Shown here in pieces: positions 24,746 through 38,600 of a DNA stretch of 64,000 nucleotides (positions within the stretch are counted from its first letter, which is position 1; the number at the start of each line of letters is the position of its first letter). A program made the position numbers and the translations under genes. This stretch comes from Panorpa germanica (lineage: Eukaryota > Arthropoda > Insecta > Mecoptera > Panorpidae): NCBI GenBank assembly GCA_963678705.1, contig OY783210.1, positions 12,773,331 through 12,837,330 of the forward strand. The letters are read 5' to 3'. The notes below the pieces were generated by a model. That model searched no databases and was not told where the DNA came from. It worked only from the letters and a program-made list of their open reading frames with translations.

Positions 24746-26525
24746 AAAATTGTTCAAAAAAGAGAGCTAATAAAGTAGAATTTTGTTTACTTTTTTGAAT
24801 ATATTATCATACGGTTTCATAAACCTGTTACGAATAGAGCTTAGCTCAATTATATTTCTCTAAACTAGTAATTAGAAAAAAATTTTATCTAATTTAATTT
24901 TTTTTTAATGTAATATAGTTCGCAAGCACTGTTGTTTCTTTGCTGTCCAAATTCTAAGTAAGTAATTCGCTATTAGCGACTGAGAATAGAAAAGATTCTG
25001 AAGTGAAACATTCTATTGTATTCTATAAAAATGATTTCAATGTTATGTAATTTTTATGTAAAATATACGGTAGTAATAAATGATACGAACATATAAAATT
25101 AAGTTTATTGGTTTCATTAGGTTTTAGTTTTTACATTTATTACGTACGTTATTTACTTTTTGTGATTCGTGGGAAACTACTTCTAGTTTATGTTTTAGGA
25201 ATTCAAAGTTTTCTTTTAGGAATTTAAAAATTCATATGTGGAATTTTTATTGGAATTCATTATGCTTATCAGTTTTTGGATAATGGATTTCTGCTGCCTA
25301 TTTGAAATTAAAATAACTAAGCTATTAACGATATATAATCTTTATTCATCATCATCATTAAGACTATATTTGAAGCAATCTTATACACGTATATTAAGTA
25401 TTACCAAAGTTGCATGTAATGTTCGTATTTTTTGTTGATCAAAAATAAATTTATTTTTTCCGAAAATCCCAATCCATAGGAATTGTTTAAGCTTGTTTCT
25501 ATAGCTTCAAAATATGCTATGGTATATCTATATATGATCAACAGAATCTGAGACATTAACTTCGTAGTTTTAGAAAACAAATGTATTTAGAACAAACTCA
25601 TTTTCAAAAATATTTCGTAACAAATGTTCAATTCGTTTCAAACACACGAGGTTGAAACAAAATCGTTTACCGTATTTTATATTCGTTTTTTGCATGATTG
25701 TATTACTAAAAATAATTAGTTTTTGCATGTAGCTGTACAAGTTCATTGTATTTATTTAACATAATATAAACATATATTTATTTCCAATATTTAATTGAAA
25801 TAAAACATAATTTATTATTTACTAATAAATAAATGTAATCCTATGTCCTCCTACCGCCCCATAATTTCCACCAATACCAACAAATAAATAATAACTATAA
25901 AAACAATGTGATATCATAATACTAAAGTTTGGACATTTGTTACTATTCCAGACGGAAATTATTCAGATTTTCCGTATATCCAATACCTCACACGTAAGTA
26001 TTAGTTGTACGTCACAAAACAATATTTTCTTTCTTTGAATTTAAGCTTCACTCTACCTAGAACTTAATTGGAAAGTAATCACTAACATAACAATCCTCCG
26101 CGGACATGTTCCTTAGTACAGCTAACAAAATTAACGTGGCATGATTGATTACGTTCCAAGTTTGTACGGTTCTTGTAGAGGTTTAGCTTAAATTATGTGT
26201 TTCAGGATATTTGTGATGAATATGTTCGTATTTTTGTGTAATATATAGATTTCTATTTATTCCATGTAATGGTATACGAAGGTGATATGTTTTTTGATAT
26301 TCTATGTACATGAATGTATGTCAAGTATGTTACATGTCGACGTATACATAACAAAATGTAAACTTACGTTATGTGCAATATTTTACGTAAAAATAACCTG
26401 AGAATATTCTTCAAACAATTTTATGTACAATACGTACAATGTTTTAAGGTTGGCACTATGTTGGACGAGTTTTAGTTAAGTTTTTTTAAGTTCTCTAATC
26501 TCTAGTTTCTTTTACACTAACTACT

Positions 26526-27031
26526 TTGGCCTCATTCCCACTCACTGTTTTGATATTTAATTTACAGTTTTTATTTAATATTGTAATCTAGATTTAAGGT
26601 TCTCGTTTAAGCCTTCCTTTTCACATTTGTGTTTTAATTTAAATTTAGTTAATTTAGTTGGTGCGTATGCATCCTTAGTAATATAAATGTTGACAATTCG
26701 ACAAAATTGTATGTGAAATAATTAAAATTGCTATTTTTAATAACAATTAGTAATAGAAATTGTTTTCTCTTCTATATTTTTCAAAAACTGACATTAAACT
26801 TCTTTTAAAAGTAAATCCTACTGCATTTTGACAGATTGTCACATTTTGAAGGTTATAATATAATATAGTTTTTCTTAATTTAATATTTTTAATTTAAAAC
26901 ATTGGACCTTGTAAGGTTCTAAAACAAACTAAGAAAACTGAAAAAATAAATTAAATTTGCCATATGCTAAACAATTTAAATTAATTACAAAATACAAAAT
27001 TAAATTAAAGCAGTAAGTGGGAATGATACTT
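26526..27031 (+). mobile_element. family A MITE, copy 1
   Basis: About 506 bp with inverted ends CATTCCCACTCACTG (left) and CAGTAAGTGGGAATG (right). TA follows the right end. The interior carries CATTTTGACAGATTGTCACA and GCCATATGCTAAACAATTT blocks shared with copies 2-4. No coding frame. The TA target and inverted ends suggest a Tc1/mariner-type non-autonomous element. Confidence 0.85.
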
Positions 27032-27624
27032 TATTCTTACAGGAAATGTTTGCCCTTCTTTGGAATAAAGATTGTTTAGAAATGTAGACTCTTTTCATCT
27101 ACTTTAGTTAAACACAACGTTAGCCAGTTGAACATATTTTATTTTTCTCAAATTGGTTCATATTATACATTACAATTCTACTTGTATTTTAGATAGCTTC
27201 GAACTTAATTTAACGAAGTATGTATTACAGAATTACAATTATTTTGATTATAAATAATTCATACTAAATACTAATGCTGTTTCAAATTTTACACAAAACC
27301 ATGACGATTCTAGAACCTATCGAATGTAAATACACAGTTTTAGAAATAAAATTATTTCAGATTTTATGTAACATTATTAAGGGCATTTTGCTGAACTTAT
27401 AGTTATCGTAAAAATTTGTCAACATTGGCCAGTTAAGAGAAATAATAGTAAATCGTTCAACCGAGCTTGTAAGATGTACTGGATCTAATTTTTTGTTCTC
27501 TATTCTAATCAATTCTAATCGATTCTAATCAATATCTACAAATTCAGTAACCGGCACTTAATTTTACATTTAAATTAATAGTGAAATACATGATTTTTCA
27601 ATGCTTAAATTAATTATCTCATCT

Positions 27625-27765
27625 ATAATATTCATAAAGATTTCGAGCAAATATTTAAAGGCAAAGAAAGTCTAAATATAACTGAGTTGATTAGAAAGTC
27701 ATCATATTTTAAATGCATTTTTAAATTTATGTATTATTTTAGGTCTAAAACTATCCAAGAAGAAT
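27625..27765 (+). mobile_element. LINE 3' fragment, same family
   Basis: A short frame, KDFEQIFKGKESLNITELI, matches KDYKQIFKSKESQKTLIDFI of the copy at 40020; a TATTATTTTAGG stretch follows as in its 3' UTR. Only the last 50 or so codons survive. Confidence 0.6.
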
Positions 27766-28284
27766 ACTGAACGCACTCCATATATCCTCAATATATATTT
27801 TTTGTGTTTATTTAAAAAGTTACCTTAAATATATCTCTTATGTTAAATACTCGTATAACATTCGTTTATGTAATATACAACGGGTTATATTTAAGTCAAT
27901 ACTACAGCACGACCGCTGTTCTCATAATTTTATCCTGGTTCGTGAACAAATCGTTACTTTGGTAACTATAAATTCCATTAGTTTTATTCCATTGCATCGG
28001 GGAAGACATAGGTGTATACTCAAGCGTGATGCTGTCTTGTCGTGTATTGAATTCTCGAACATGGTTTGAGCTTTGTGGATATTTTTATTTTAAATGTAAA
28101 GTGCTTTCAATGTTTTGCGAAGTGTAAAGTAATAGTGAGATTGTATTACTATTAACGTACCGTCTATCTATGGTATAGGATATAATCGATTCTAGAACAA
28201 TGGTTTTCTTAAAGAAATCGTTTATAGCTTCATTACTGTAGGGGAGTAACTTTTGATTATTACGTTCAGCCATCAACTATTATC

Positions 28285-28370
28285 AGTACAGTGTATTGGA
28301 ATTGTTTCGCATTTGCACACCTTATTATGAGAGCTTGTATTTTAATGTTTATCAATACACCACTAAGATA
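28285..28370 (+). repeat. dispersed repeat pair, copy 2
   Basis: TGTATTGGAATTGTTTCGCA, TTATGAGAGC and GTTTATCAATACACC; partner of 18818-18902. Confidence 0.55.
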
Positions 28371-28543
28371 AAAAGTACATATTATGTATCTCTTCGTTTT
28401 CCCCATTCTAATTTCGAACTAATCCCAGCTCGTTTTGAATATTGTCAACTTCTGTATCTGGTTCTGTGTTCTTGATTATTGCCTCTACTAGATTATGGAC
28501 AGAGTAAAGGGATGGGGGGGGGGGGTCTGTGTAATAAACAAGT

Positions 28544-28722
28544 AAGGCCGTCTGCACACAGATCGACTGATTGTAAACTAGCCGCGCAACGAAAACGAAA
28601 AACGAGCCATGTCTAGCCGTGTTTCGTGGTTCTATAGAATTTTTAGCGATACTATAATAGAGGATTATATTGTGTCGTATTATGAGGTACATAGTATTTG
28701 TGCACATCTCTGCTCATGACCC
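28544..28722. mobile_element. family E MITE, half copy
   Basis: It starts GGCCGTCTGCACACAGATCG and runs through CGAAAACGAAAAACGAGCC to the shared centre TTTGTGCACATCTCTGCTCA, matching the right half of the copy at 55361-55709 in inverse orientation. It abuts the family G copy beginning at 28733. Confidence 0.7.
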
Positions 28723-28837
28723 ACAAAATTGATGACCTTGATTAACTTTTTTTGCAGATGTGCGATCGATGAGGACTTTTAGTATTTTATTTATAATAAT
28801 GTCCCCAAGATCTGTACCAACTTTCGGCTCTATGCGA

Positions 28838-29486
28838 ATGGGCTTGTGTCCTATGTCTTAATTTCTATAAAAGTGTACTATATATTGATAAAGTGGGTTA
28901 TTAGAACCTCAAATGTACAATTATTTTTCAATAACTCCTTATATGTTAAGAGATATTAACAATTAAAGAAGTCATTTTGTATCTTTAGTTATAAAGGGAT
29001 TCAACGTTGTACACATTCCAAGTGCATATGACATCACAATCCAACGGTTTGTGGATGAGCTGTAAGGTTACCAACCTTACAGCTCATAAATCTCTGCTAT
29101 ATGTATTTATATATCAAATGTCAAATATTATTTACAGCTATTTCAAGGAACAATAAAATTCCTATATTATGTCTGCCTTAGCAGGGTTAAATAAAATAAA
29201 AACTTATTATTCTTTGATTTGACTTGATTATTTGACTACCAACAGCTACAGAATATTACCACAGCACTGACCTACTCAACAAATAACTGACGTTAAAATG
29301 TATTTCACGTCATACAAATATGGCCGACCATTTCCAGCGCTAAAACTACAATTCAAACTTTTAATTGCTATATCTCCGTAACATTTAGATATTTAATAAA
29401 ATAGACACGCCAATACACATTTATTAACATCAATTTCAACCAACAATTGTAAAATTGACCACTAAAAAATGAGGACACAAGCTCAT
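28838..29486 (+). mobile_element. family D element inserted in a family G repeat
   Basis: 649 bp with inverted ends ATGGGCTTGTGTCC (left) and GGACACAAGCTCAT (right). On both sides lie the two halves of a family G copy (28733-28837 and 29487-29523). The interior holds the 15-bp-arm hairpin at 29055-29087 and blocks shared with 1220-1665. The target duplication is ambiguous (AT or none). Confidence 0.75.
29055..29087. repeat. hairpin with 15-bp perfect arms
   Basis: ATGAGCTGTAAGGTT, a 3-nt spacer (ACC), then the exact reverse complement. It lies inside the family D element at 28838-29486. Confidence 0.9.
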
Positions 29487-30625
29487 TATAGCTAATTGTA
29501 AAGTTTATTTTGACCGGGCTAATATACATTTTGTTCTAAATTAATGAACGTACAAATATCTCTCTGTTTAATATTCGTATAAAATTTCATTACATTTTAA
29601 GTATTAAATTTTAAAACCAGTTTTATTAAAATTTAGTTATAGTTTTCTATTATAAAGACAATTTTCAGTTCAGTTAATTTTATTAGAGTCGAACTATTAT
29701 CAAGACAGTTTTCCTTCCTTTTCCATTTTCATTCTAGTGTACACACACACACACATATATACTGTTTATGTATGTGTGGCTCTCCAACGTGAAATCGTTA
29801 CAACACCCCTGAGGGTTTTCATATTTATTCTCGTCCAATTATACAACAAAAATAAACATAACATATATGTATAACATATTTTGTAATTTAAATATTTTTA
29901 TTTACATATGAACTCAAAAATAATATAAAATATAAACAACAATTTCCTTTACTAAATAAAATTTATTCATAGAATCAATCGGGAAAAATAAAATTGAAGG
30001 TTTAGACTAACATGGATTGAACCGTATTGAAAGCAAATCATATCACGACCACGGTATGTGGTATGGTATGGTATCGGCGATGGATTGTCTATATTGTATT
30101 AAAAACAAATATTATGTTTATTTATTATTTATGAACATAAACAACGAGGTTTTGTTAGACCCACACTGTATATTATATTGGTACAGGTTACCTGCCGGAT
30201 ACCACACAGATTTTTAAACAAGTATTGTGAGCATCTGCTGTTGGAAATTTTTTATTATATTCAAAATTGTTTATGAATTAAATTATTTTCATGCTGAGAG
30301 ATTCGAACACGTGAAACTCATATTATTTTATAATATTCGTATAGATACATAATATTAAATTAATAAGTGCTTTTAGATACATTTTATGGTATATAATTAG
30401 TATAAATACGTCACACAAATTTCATGGTTTGCCGTTTCTTCCTATTAAAAATCAATGCACAAAATTCAGATTTTTTCATTCTTTTGATAATTACAAAAGT
30501 AGCGTCACTCAAATTACTGTAACTCGTAAACTCATGTTCGGAATGTCATGAAATTTTAACATATCATGTAAAGGTACCATTTAAAAATTATATAAATAGA
30601 AATATTGGTTAAATAATGTATATTA

Positions 30626-31138
30626 AGTATCATTCCCACTCACTGCGTTGAATTAAATTTGTATTTTATATTTAATTTAAATTGTTTAGCATATGGCAAT
30701 ACGCGTAGTTATTCACAGTACCCTGTTTAATTTAATTTATTTTTAAGTTTTCTTAGTTTTTTTAGAACCTTACAACGTCCAATGTCTTAAATTAAAAATA
30801 TTAAATTAAGAAAAGCTATATTTTATTATAACCCCGAAAATGTGACAATCTGTCAAAATGCAGTAGGATTTACTTTTAAAAGAAGTTTAATGTCAATTTT
30901 GAAAAAAATAGAAGAGAAAACAATTTCTATTTCCAACTGTTATTAAAAATAGCAATTTTAATTATTTCACATACAATTTTGTCGAACTGTCAAAATTTAT
31001 ATTACTAACGATGCATACGCACTAACTAAATTAACTAAACTTAAATTAAAACACGAATGTGACAAGGAATGCTTAAACTAAAACCTGTAAATTAAAACAG
31101 TAAATTAAATATCAAAACAGTGAGTGGGAATGAGGCTT
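30626..31138 (-). mobile_element. family A MITE, copy 2 (complete)
   Basis: 513 bp with TIRs CATTCCCACTCACTG and CAGTGAGTGGGAATG and a clean TA on each side (30624-30625 and 31139-31140). Orientation is opposite to copy 1. The shared interior includes TGTGACAATCTGTCAAAATG. Best-preserved copy in the window. Confidence 0.9.
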
Positions 31139-31144
31139 TAAAGT

Positions 31145-31445
31145 TTTCATTTTAATAAATATCCAAAATTTAACGGATATAGTTCAAGTTTCAATTTGGT
31201 TTAACTGCGTAATATTCCTTTTTCTATTCTAGTAGTTGATGACGTAAATAACTGGAGAAGTAATCTTGATGGTTTCCCACAACAGCTGCTTTCACTGTGA
31301 CGTTTAATTCAGCATCTCTTTTACACTTGTCTTGTTTTACAGTGATAGCAAAGGTAGCCAATAGTAGTAAGGAAGAAGCTGTGTCATAATTTGTCAATTT
31401 TACCCCTGTAATTATTAAAGCGATAAAAATGACGAATTCAATAAA
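31145..31445 (-). mobile_element. family D relative, inverted fragment
   Basis: The reverse complement contains the AATATCCAAAATTTAACGG-type block and the GCATCTCTTTTACACTTGTC block in the same relation as at 1220-1665. It begins 7 bp beyond family A copy 2. Confidence 0.5.
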
Positions 31446-32803
31446 ATTAATTGGATATTGCATAATCTTGCGTCGATTACTAAAAAGAGCTACATATTAC
31501 TATTTCACCTGGTGATTTTTGTATTTGAATGTATGTTTTGTATAGAATTCGACAATAAAACGACTATTACAAAGTAAAAATAGCTAAAATATCTGTAATA
31601 CTTTTACATTAGTTTCTAAATAAAACTTTGTACGGTGTAATATAGAATATTATTGATTGATAAACTTTTATTGTTGATATAGCAACAACACACATATTAA
31701 ATAAATGAAAAAGGTTTGAAAAACTCTGTGATAGCACCGCACCAGACCAGACCAGAACAGAGCAAGGCAGCTAGGTCATGGAACAACGTACCCGTGTATG
31801 ATACCTGTTGTAACAAAATATCAATTTCAATCACTGTAACACAAACATGTGTTTTGTTGGTAGCCACTAAAAAACATACATACCACACTGTAAAGGGTTG
31901 TACTGAAATTGAAATCGCTAGAGCTGACCATTTGATTTACCATTTAGATTAAGTGGTTTTGATATAGTTTTCAAAACTGAATTAAATGAAATGTACTGGA
32001 TTTGTTTTAATATTACAGTGCGCGAATCATATTATTTATAGAACTACATTTAATTCAACATACAAATTTAATAAATATATATTCTTAACTATACACAAGT
32101 TACAGTGATTTTTATAAAACTGTTTTCAGTTTCTTAGTCAATTTTATTATATGGAGAATGTTCTAAATAGTGTGAAAGTACGTTCGTTCAAATACATCTG
32201 ACGACAAAATTCATGACTCATTTGTAGGCGATAAAATAGACAATTCATATAACAACTGCAAAGTGACTTTAAAATGTTTACTGGGATTTAATCTAAAAAT
32301 GTCTACATTTACAATACTAATAATCTATGATAAAATACAACTAGTAAAACCGTTTTGAAAATGCGGTAAATTGAACAACGAACATATGGTTCAGTTGACA
32401 AATTATTAAGTGTGTAAACATCCAATATACTCGTATATGTATATATATACTTTTCATATATAGTACTGTATATATTTATATACATGTTATATACAACTTA
32501 CGACTCTTTGGAATGAAGATACTACAACAATAATGAAACAATAGAAAAGGTTTTTTTAATTAAAAAGGTTTCTCATTCACAAATTTCTGCTTTATTAAAT
32601 TTCTCAAATAGTTTATCCTAAAAATGTTAGTAAATTAAAAGAGTTTTATGTGACAATTTATTTTATATTCACAGAATTTGAATATGTTTAATTAGTTTAC
32701 TGTATTCACATTAGATCACTTCGCGCAAAATTCTACAAGACATGATTACATTCATGTAATATTTTACTTAAAGAGAACCTAGTAGTTTTTAATAAAACTG
32801 AAC

Positions 32804-32965
32804 GCTGAAACTGAGGCCTATTTTAAGGCAAAAGATAAATCGTTCTACAAAAGTGGTATTGAAATGTTAGAGCGGCGCTGGAATGATTGCGTTGCTCTTG
32901 ATGGAGATTACGTTGTGAAAGCTAATTTTGAACCAAAAAAAACTGTGTTTTCTTTGTTAGGCTTG
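32804..32965 (+). pseudogene. mariner transposase C-terminal fragment
   Basis: An open frame without its own start reads ETEAYFKAKDKSFYKSGIEM, then LERRWNDCVALDGDYV. This is the well-known C-terminus of insect mariner transposases (F/Y-x-x-GI-x-x-L-x-x-RW-x-x-C-x-x-x-x-GDYV). The rest of the protein is not found upstream in any frame I read, so it is a 5'-truncated copy. It differs from the element at 9638-10095, whose C-terminal block belongs to another lineage. The following 60 bp may be the 3' inverted repeat, but no partner was found. Confidence 0.75.
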
Positions 32966-33359
32966 GACTTTTCAGCCCATGTGTTAAAAGGGCACTTATT
33001 TCTCATGGAATTATTTTTTTAACTATTAAAAATCAAAAACAAAAATTAAATTAAATTAAAGGATAGATGGTATAAAGTATTCAATTAGGTCACAAAATTG
33101 TGTTTATTAGTTCAAATAGTGTACGCAATAAGTAACTTTTGCTATGTTGTATAAACCTTAAATTTGTTAGCCTGTAGCACGCTAGAAAGTTGAATCCTGC
33201 ACATTGTGTTGCAATGTTATTTTTCAAAAAACAAATTGTTTATTAGGTAAAATCATTTATGTAATAGCAATGTATGTTATATTAGTCTAACTTTATATAT
33301 ACTTGCACGCTAGCAAGTTGAATCTTGCTCACTGCAATACAATTTCTGGGTGATCTACA

Positions 33360-33575
33360 AAATATGACAAAACATCATAAGCTTTGTGACGTCACATCTA
33401 ATCTAAAACTCGTCTTCCAAAAATAGAAATTAAACATGATCAAAAAATAAAATAGACTACAAAAGAATTCCTTTTTCAAATGTGTGACGTCATAACAGGA
33501 GAAGGAATTTCACAATGTGTGACAATGGAAAATGGTTCGTTAAAAAACCATAAAGTTTGAGTGACGTAGTTTATG
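33360..33575. repeat. family H repeat
   Basis: CATAAGCTTTGTGACGTCAC and ATCTAATCTAAAACTCG match CATAAACATCGTGACGTCAC and ACAATCTAAAATTCAAC at 56995-57025. A second GTGTGACGTCATAAC word follows at about 33481. Confidence 0.55.
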
Positions 33576-33579
33576 TAAA

Positions 33580-36500
33580 AATGTAGTAGTAAAACACCTG
33601 TTAGACTATGTACCAGTATCTACGATATCACCTTTACTAATCAATATGTTTTTCATTATTTTACTAGACAAATTAGTAAATGAACAATATTTTCCTACAT
33701 TCAGGAAACAAACTTTAATTATAACATAAAATATAAACAAATAATTAATTCTTAATTGGCAATTATAATGGAACAACCATAAAAGGAATAAATTAACAGT
33801 GTATAGGGTATCTCTGGGTAGAATGTATTTGTAAATACCTAATAAATTGAATTCATACACACTAACGCATGTATACTGTGTGTACTATTTTCTGGTATCT
33901 AGATGTGGGTTCGTATGCGGGAACATTTGTTTTTGTAATCATAGAATGAAAATTACGTAAATTATGGAATCGGAGGCAACAACATAATATAAATGATGTT
34001 TGTGATCTGGCGATAGTTAATTAACCCCTTGACACATAAGTAAACGGGCCTAAACGTATTATTATTTTATTGTTACGGCGTACCCAACCCCTTTAAGGCA
34101 AATATACATCTATTACTTAAAACATTACATTTATAAAAAGGAAAAGAACATTCAAAGAATTAGTGACGTTCAATAAAATATAATTTTAAAGACTTTTTTA
34201 CATTGGACTGGTCTTATATATATGTTATAGCATAACTAAAGTTTTACCATTGAAAAAGGGTTTTACAATTCTAGTTTTGCCAAAGACGCTTGGTTTAGTT
34301 ATAGTTCGGCTGTTCGGGTGTTTTACAAACAAAACCGAAAACTGAGATACAAAAATATCAACCAAGGTTTAAAAAAACTACAGTAAACTGACTATTAGAA
34401 AATCGGTTTTAGAAACCGTTTTGGTCACATTTAGACAACTTACTATGTCCAAACCTTCTCGCTAAAAATTGTTATATGTAGTTCACATTACCGCAGGATT
34501 AGATGGTTCTAGGGGGTACACTTACACCTTCCTGCCATGAAAGAAAAACCATAGAAAAAGATTTAGAAATATTTCCTATAATTATATATTTTAAGAAATA
34601 TTAAGATTAAATCCTCTACTTGAATAATAACTCAAGGCGTCTACGTTGTTGTCAGTGTTCTTTTCTACCCTTTCTAACTCTCTGATGCAGATGCTCTTCC
34701 CTGAAATTAATCCCATGGTAGTTCAGGATTATGCACATAAAACAATTTACCCGTAATTTATGACGTTTTCGCTTAATATAAATGTTGCTCTCGTATTGCA
34801 CTTCTTTTTGACATTATTTTTATCAATAAAACATCTTAACATTCATAAGGCAACAGTGATTTTGCAATGAAAGAAAAAAGAAAATTTACTAATTAAACCT
34901 TAAAGAAAAAAGTGCAAAACTAGAGCAACATTTTTGTTGCATAGAAAACTTTCTTAATAATATTATCAGTCAATTAATAAAAAAAAGTCCGCAGTTAATA
35001 AAACAATTTATGCAGGATTGTATCAAGTCTCATCTTAAAGTAATATTTTAGTAAATAAATAAAAGTACATTTGTATTTATATAATGATATTATAAATAAC
35101 TATTTTAAATATGGTAAATTTTAGTAATTAATAAAACATAACCTGTGATAAATATATTACATTAATTAATATTCATTAATGGGTTTCGTTTATATGAATT
35201 ATTTACAGTTACATTATGATTATCTACATTAGTGTTATTAGTATTGAAATTATTTTAGTTTTTATTTAAGTGTAAATATTTTATTTATCTATACAGTTGG
35301 CACTAGAAAATATGTATTTGAAATGCATTTCCATTTTCCGTACACATATCGTTATCTGGAAAATGGATATAAATGAAAAATGATATATTTATGCATTCGT
35401 TGTGTAGTTATATTATCTGCATATATAGGTCTATCCAAAACTACATGAAATCCCATAAATATGCATGAAAACAGAAATGTTCAGTTAAACTAACATGGTG
35501 AAATGCAGGGATTGCAAACCAGAACTTTGACCATTGAAAAAAGAAAATATGAACAAATGGAAAATAAATTTAGCATTGGATAAATATTTGAACAGGTTGT
35601 TAATCACTGGTATAATATAATAGCTACTATTGCAATATACGATTCATACAAAACTGATGTGAAATTTTGTTTAATTTTATAGTTGTACATTCTATATCCA
35701 TGCAGAAAGTTTATCTGAGTTCGTAGCTACAAAGTTTGTTGTCTATTTCATGGAATAATGTTCATCAAATATTGAATATTAGTTGTTTAATTAACTAATT
35801 TACATGATAATTGCTGACGTTACTCGTATATTAGTACGAATAGGTAATTACTTGGAAATTTTAAACTTTCAATTCATTGATTTGTTTTAATTACTTTCTA
35901 CTTTGAAATATTTTTCTAGTTTCAATATATATGCTAATTTTTGTTGTACACATAATTTAATTTGTGATCTGGCTGCCTCAAATTTGAAATAACGCTACAG
36001 AAAAAGCTGTACGGCAAAGTACTTTGCTGTACATAATATTTTAGAAATATTTCATTCTACAATAATGTAAGTACTGTAATACTTTTATGTTATGTAAAGG
36101 TAAACATACGTAACGTTGTTCGAATATGTTTTATTTAAGATTAAAGAAATGTAAATTATTTCACCTAACAACGAGATTCTGAAAAAGTTATTATTATTAT
36201 TAATATTATTAACTAATTAGAGAGTTTTAAATATACAACAGCACTATGGACTTTTACAGAAAATAAGTTTATTTTAATGTATTGCTTATACAAGTATTTT
36301 AATCCGACACTGCACAGGACCAATAAATAAATAATTAAATGCGCAAGTAACGTTTACAACATTGCTTGACAATCTATTTTAATTAAAAATGCTTTACCTC
36401 CTTGGATACCTTTAAAATACACTTTAATCTACATTCGATTGTTCTTAATTAAATTAAATAAGACTTTTACAACACTTTTAAAAAAACCAATAAAGTGTCG

Positions 36501-38600
36501 CATAAATCAGGAATCTGCAATATCGTGACATCGACCGTGGACCGTCGACCGTCGAACCTGGTCTCAATTCTTCAGGATTACTGCTACAGGAAATGTATTT
36601 AAACTAAATCTACAATCCCTTTAAGAACACAGATAATTTAAAATCAATACAACTCCATCCTGCATAGGATAGAACACGGACAAAGTGAACTGAATAGTAT
36701 AGTACCACTGCTCCCTCACTCCCCAGTCCTCATCATCTTCGAGAAAGACGATATCATTATCTTTAATTATGACTTGTAAATTCAATCTCTTCTTCGTGTA
36801 CTATTTAATAATTTCATCTCTCGGATAAAACTTTTATTAGATTTATTATAATAATTTAAACATTTTTAATTAAAACAATTTTAAAATACTGTTACTCTTA
36901 AGATAAAATAAAAAATCATTGTAATTTATTCTTAGGAAGTTGCGAAAAAGATAAGTGAATAAAATCGCCAACAGTTTTTCTCGTTTAGTTTTACTGACAA
37001 TTATTAATCGACCTCATTTATTATTTTGAAAACAAAAAACAAAAGACCAAAAGAGAAGAACCAACCATATGATGAAGAAAGGGAAAGGGAAGGGAAACCC
37101 TTAAGATGAATGAACAGATGAAAGAAAATATGCCTTCTCGATTAAATTAAGTTTTATATACAATCTAGATTTTAGGGATGAAATTGTCTTATTCTCTCAA
37201 CTAACGATTGTGTCGTGAAAGTAAATTGGGTTAATAATTTCAGCCTTCATTCACTGGGATCATTAAAATCATTACACAATGATGCAGCAAAGTGTAAAAA
37301 TTAGTCAGATGTTAAAATCATATTTTTTTGTCTCAATCTTTTTAATGATATAAAATCTCAATCTTGTACATAGAATATCCCAATAGTAACTTGAAACGGA
37401 TTATTTATAAATAAAACGACTGTTTTTTTAATGTTGCAATGTTTTTTTTTTATCTCAATTCATCACAACTTTATTCTGAATGTAATATTAGCCAAATGAC
37501 CTGCATTCATCTGGCACATATCGATTTTCCACATGTTTCCTAATAAATTCTATTTATATGAGAGCAACGTTATATACATTTTACATGAGTAATTTAGAAA
37601 ATCTAAATAGCTGAATGCGTTCACGAAAAAGCTGGTTAATTAATTTTGGGTATTCTAATTCCTATTACTTTGTTTACCGTCTCACTTAAGTAGATTTAGT
37701 CTCCATCTTGAAAAAATGGCGGAAAGAAGATTTTCCTAGTGTTTCAATGGGTCCTAAGTTTAAAATAGTTGTTATCAATTTCCTACCGTTAATATATTTT
37801 ACATTTTATCTATAACTAATAGATATTGAACTGTATCGCTGTAAGGTACAGCACTTCATTGAAAATTGTAATGATTCAAAAGTGCATTCGCTTACAATTT
37901 TTTCACATATTTCTTAACCCCAAAAATAAATAGTTTTCCTTTAAATCTATATACTTTTTCGTATTCAGACTTAACTTTGGATTTTGAAACTGGTCTAAAA
38001 TAAAATGTATCAGAAGTATATAAATCATAAATTAGAACAGGGCAGTAACCGCAACCATTGTGTCGTTTAAGCTCACTTACCAGGAATTCAAAATCGATTC
38101 CAACATACTTAAACTTTTTAAAATATTCATTAAATGTATAATTATTTGTAAATTTACTTTAAAAATTTCTTTAATATAGAGTAGAAAATTAATTTGAACA
38201 AATGTTCCAGGAAAGTTAGTTCTGTGTTTAATAAACTGTTATATGGGTTCATAATTTTCTCTATGTTTAATACACGACTATATTAATTTTTCAAATTCAT
38301 AGAAAAACGATTCCAAGTATCATTTTTCATCATTTTCACAAAATGCAAACCCAAATATTTTTGTTAATTATAATAACTTTGTTTCTAAATATTCTCATTC
38401 TACTTTACATACGGATGAAATTTATATTAAAAATGGGCCATCCTAGTTTATCGTTAAAACATAATACAAGTACGTCTTTACCACTACATCGAAAAAAATA
38501 GAATCTAAATATCGCTGAATTTTATTACCTTGCTAAACGAAAAATAACACGGTTTTGGTTTTATGTGTTTGTTTTTAATTTTCTTTTATTTTTTTTTTCA
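33580..38600. other. AT-rich DNA upstream of the Lar Ig1 exons
   Basis: Five kilobases with no identified repeat partner and no upstream coding exon. The only unusual spots are the GTCGACC cluster at 36531 and a less AT-rich stretch at 36660-36760. Confidence 0.5.
36531..36557. repeat. short GTCGACC repeat cluster
   Basis: TCGACCGTGGACCGTCGACC with a further GTCGA: three to four overlapping near-copies of a 7-mer, CpG-rich in an AT-rich context. Confidence 0.7.

Larger units (their letters stand above)
28733..29523 (-). repeat. family G repeat, copy 3, split by a family D element
   Basis: Left part 28733-28837 (GCAGATGTGCGATCGATGAG through GGCTCTATGCGA) and right part 29487-29523 (TATAGCTAATTGTAAAG, then TTTATTTTGACCGGGCTAAT). 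Together they match 54150-54308; the 649 bp between are the family D element. Confidence 0.75.

Noticed and set aside
28408..28707. 99-codon minus strand frame
   Set aside because: It runs through the family E MITE half copy and the G12 run, so it is not a gene.
34020..34100. TTAACCCC and nearby CCCTTTAAGG as ends of a piggyBac-type MITE
   Set aside because: The two words are not inverted repeats of each other beyond a few bases.
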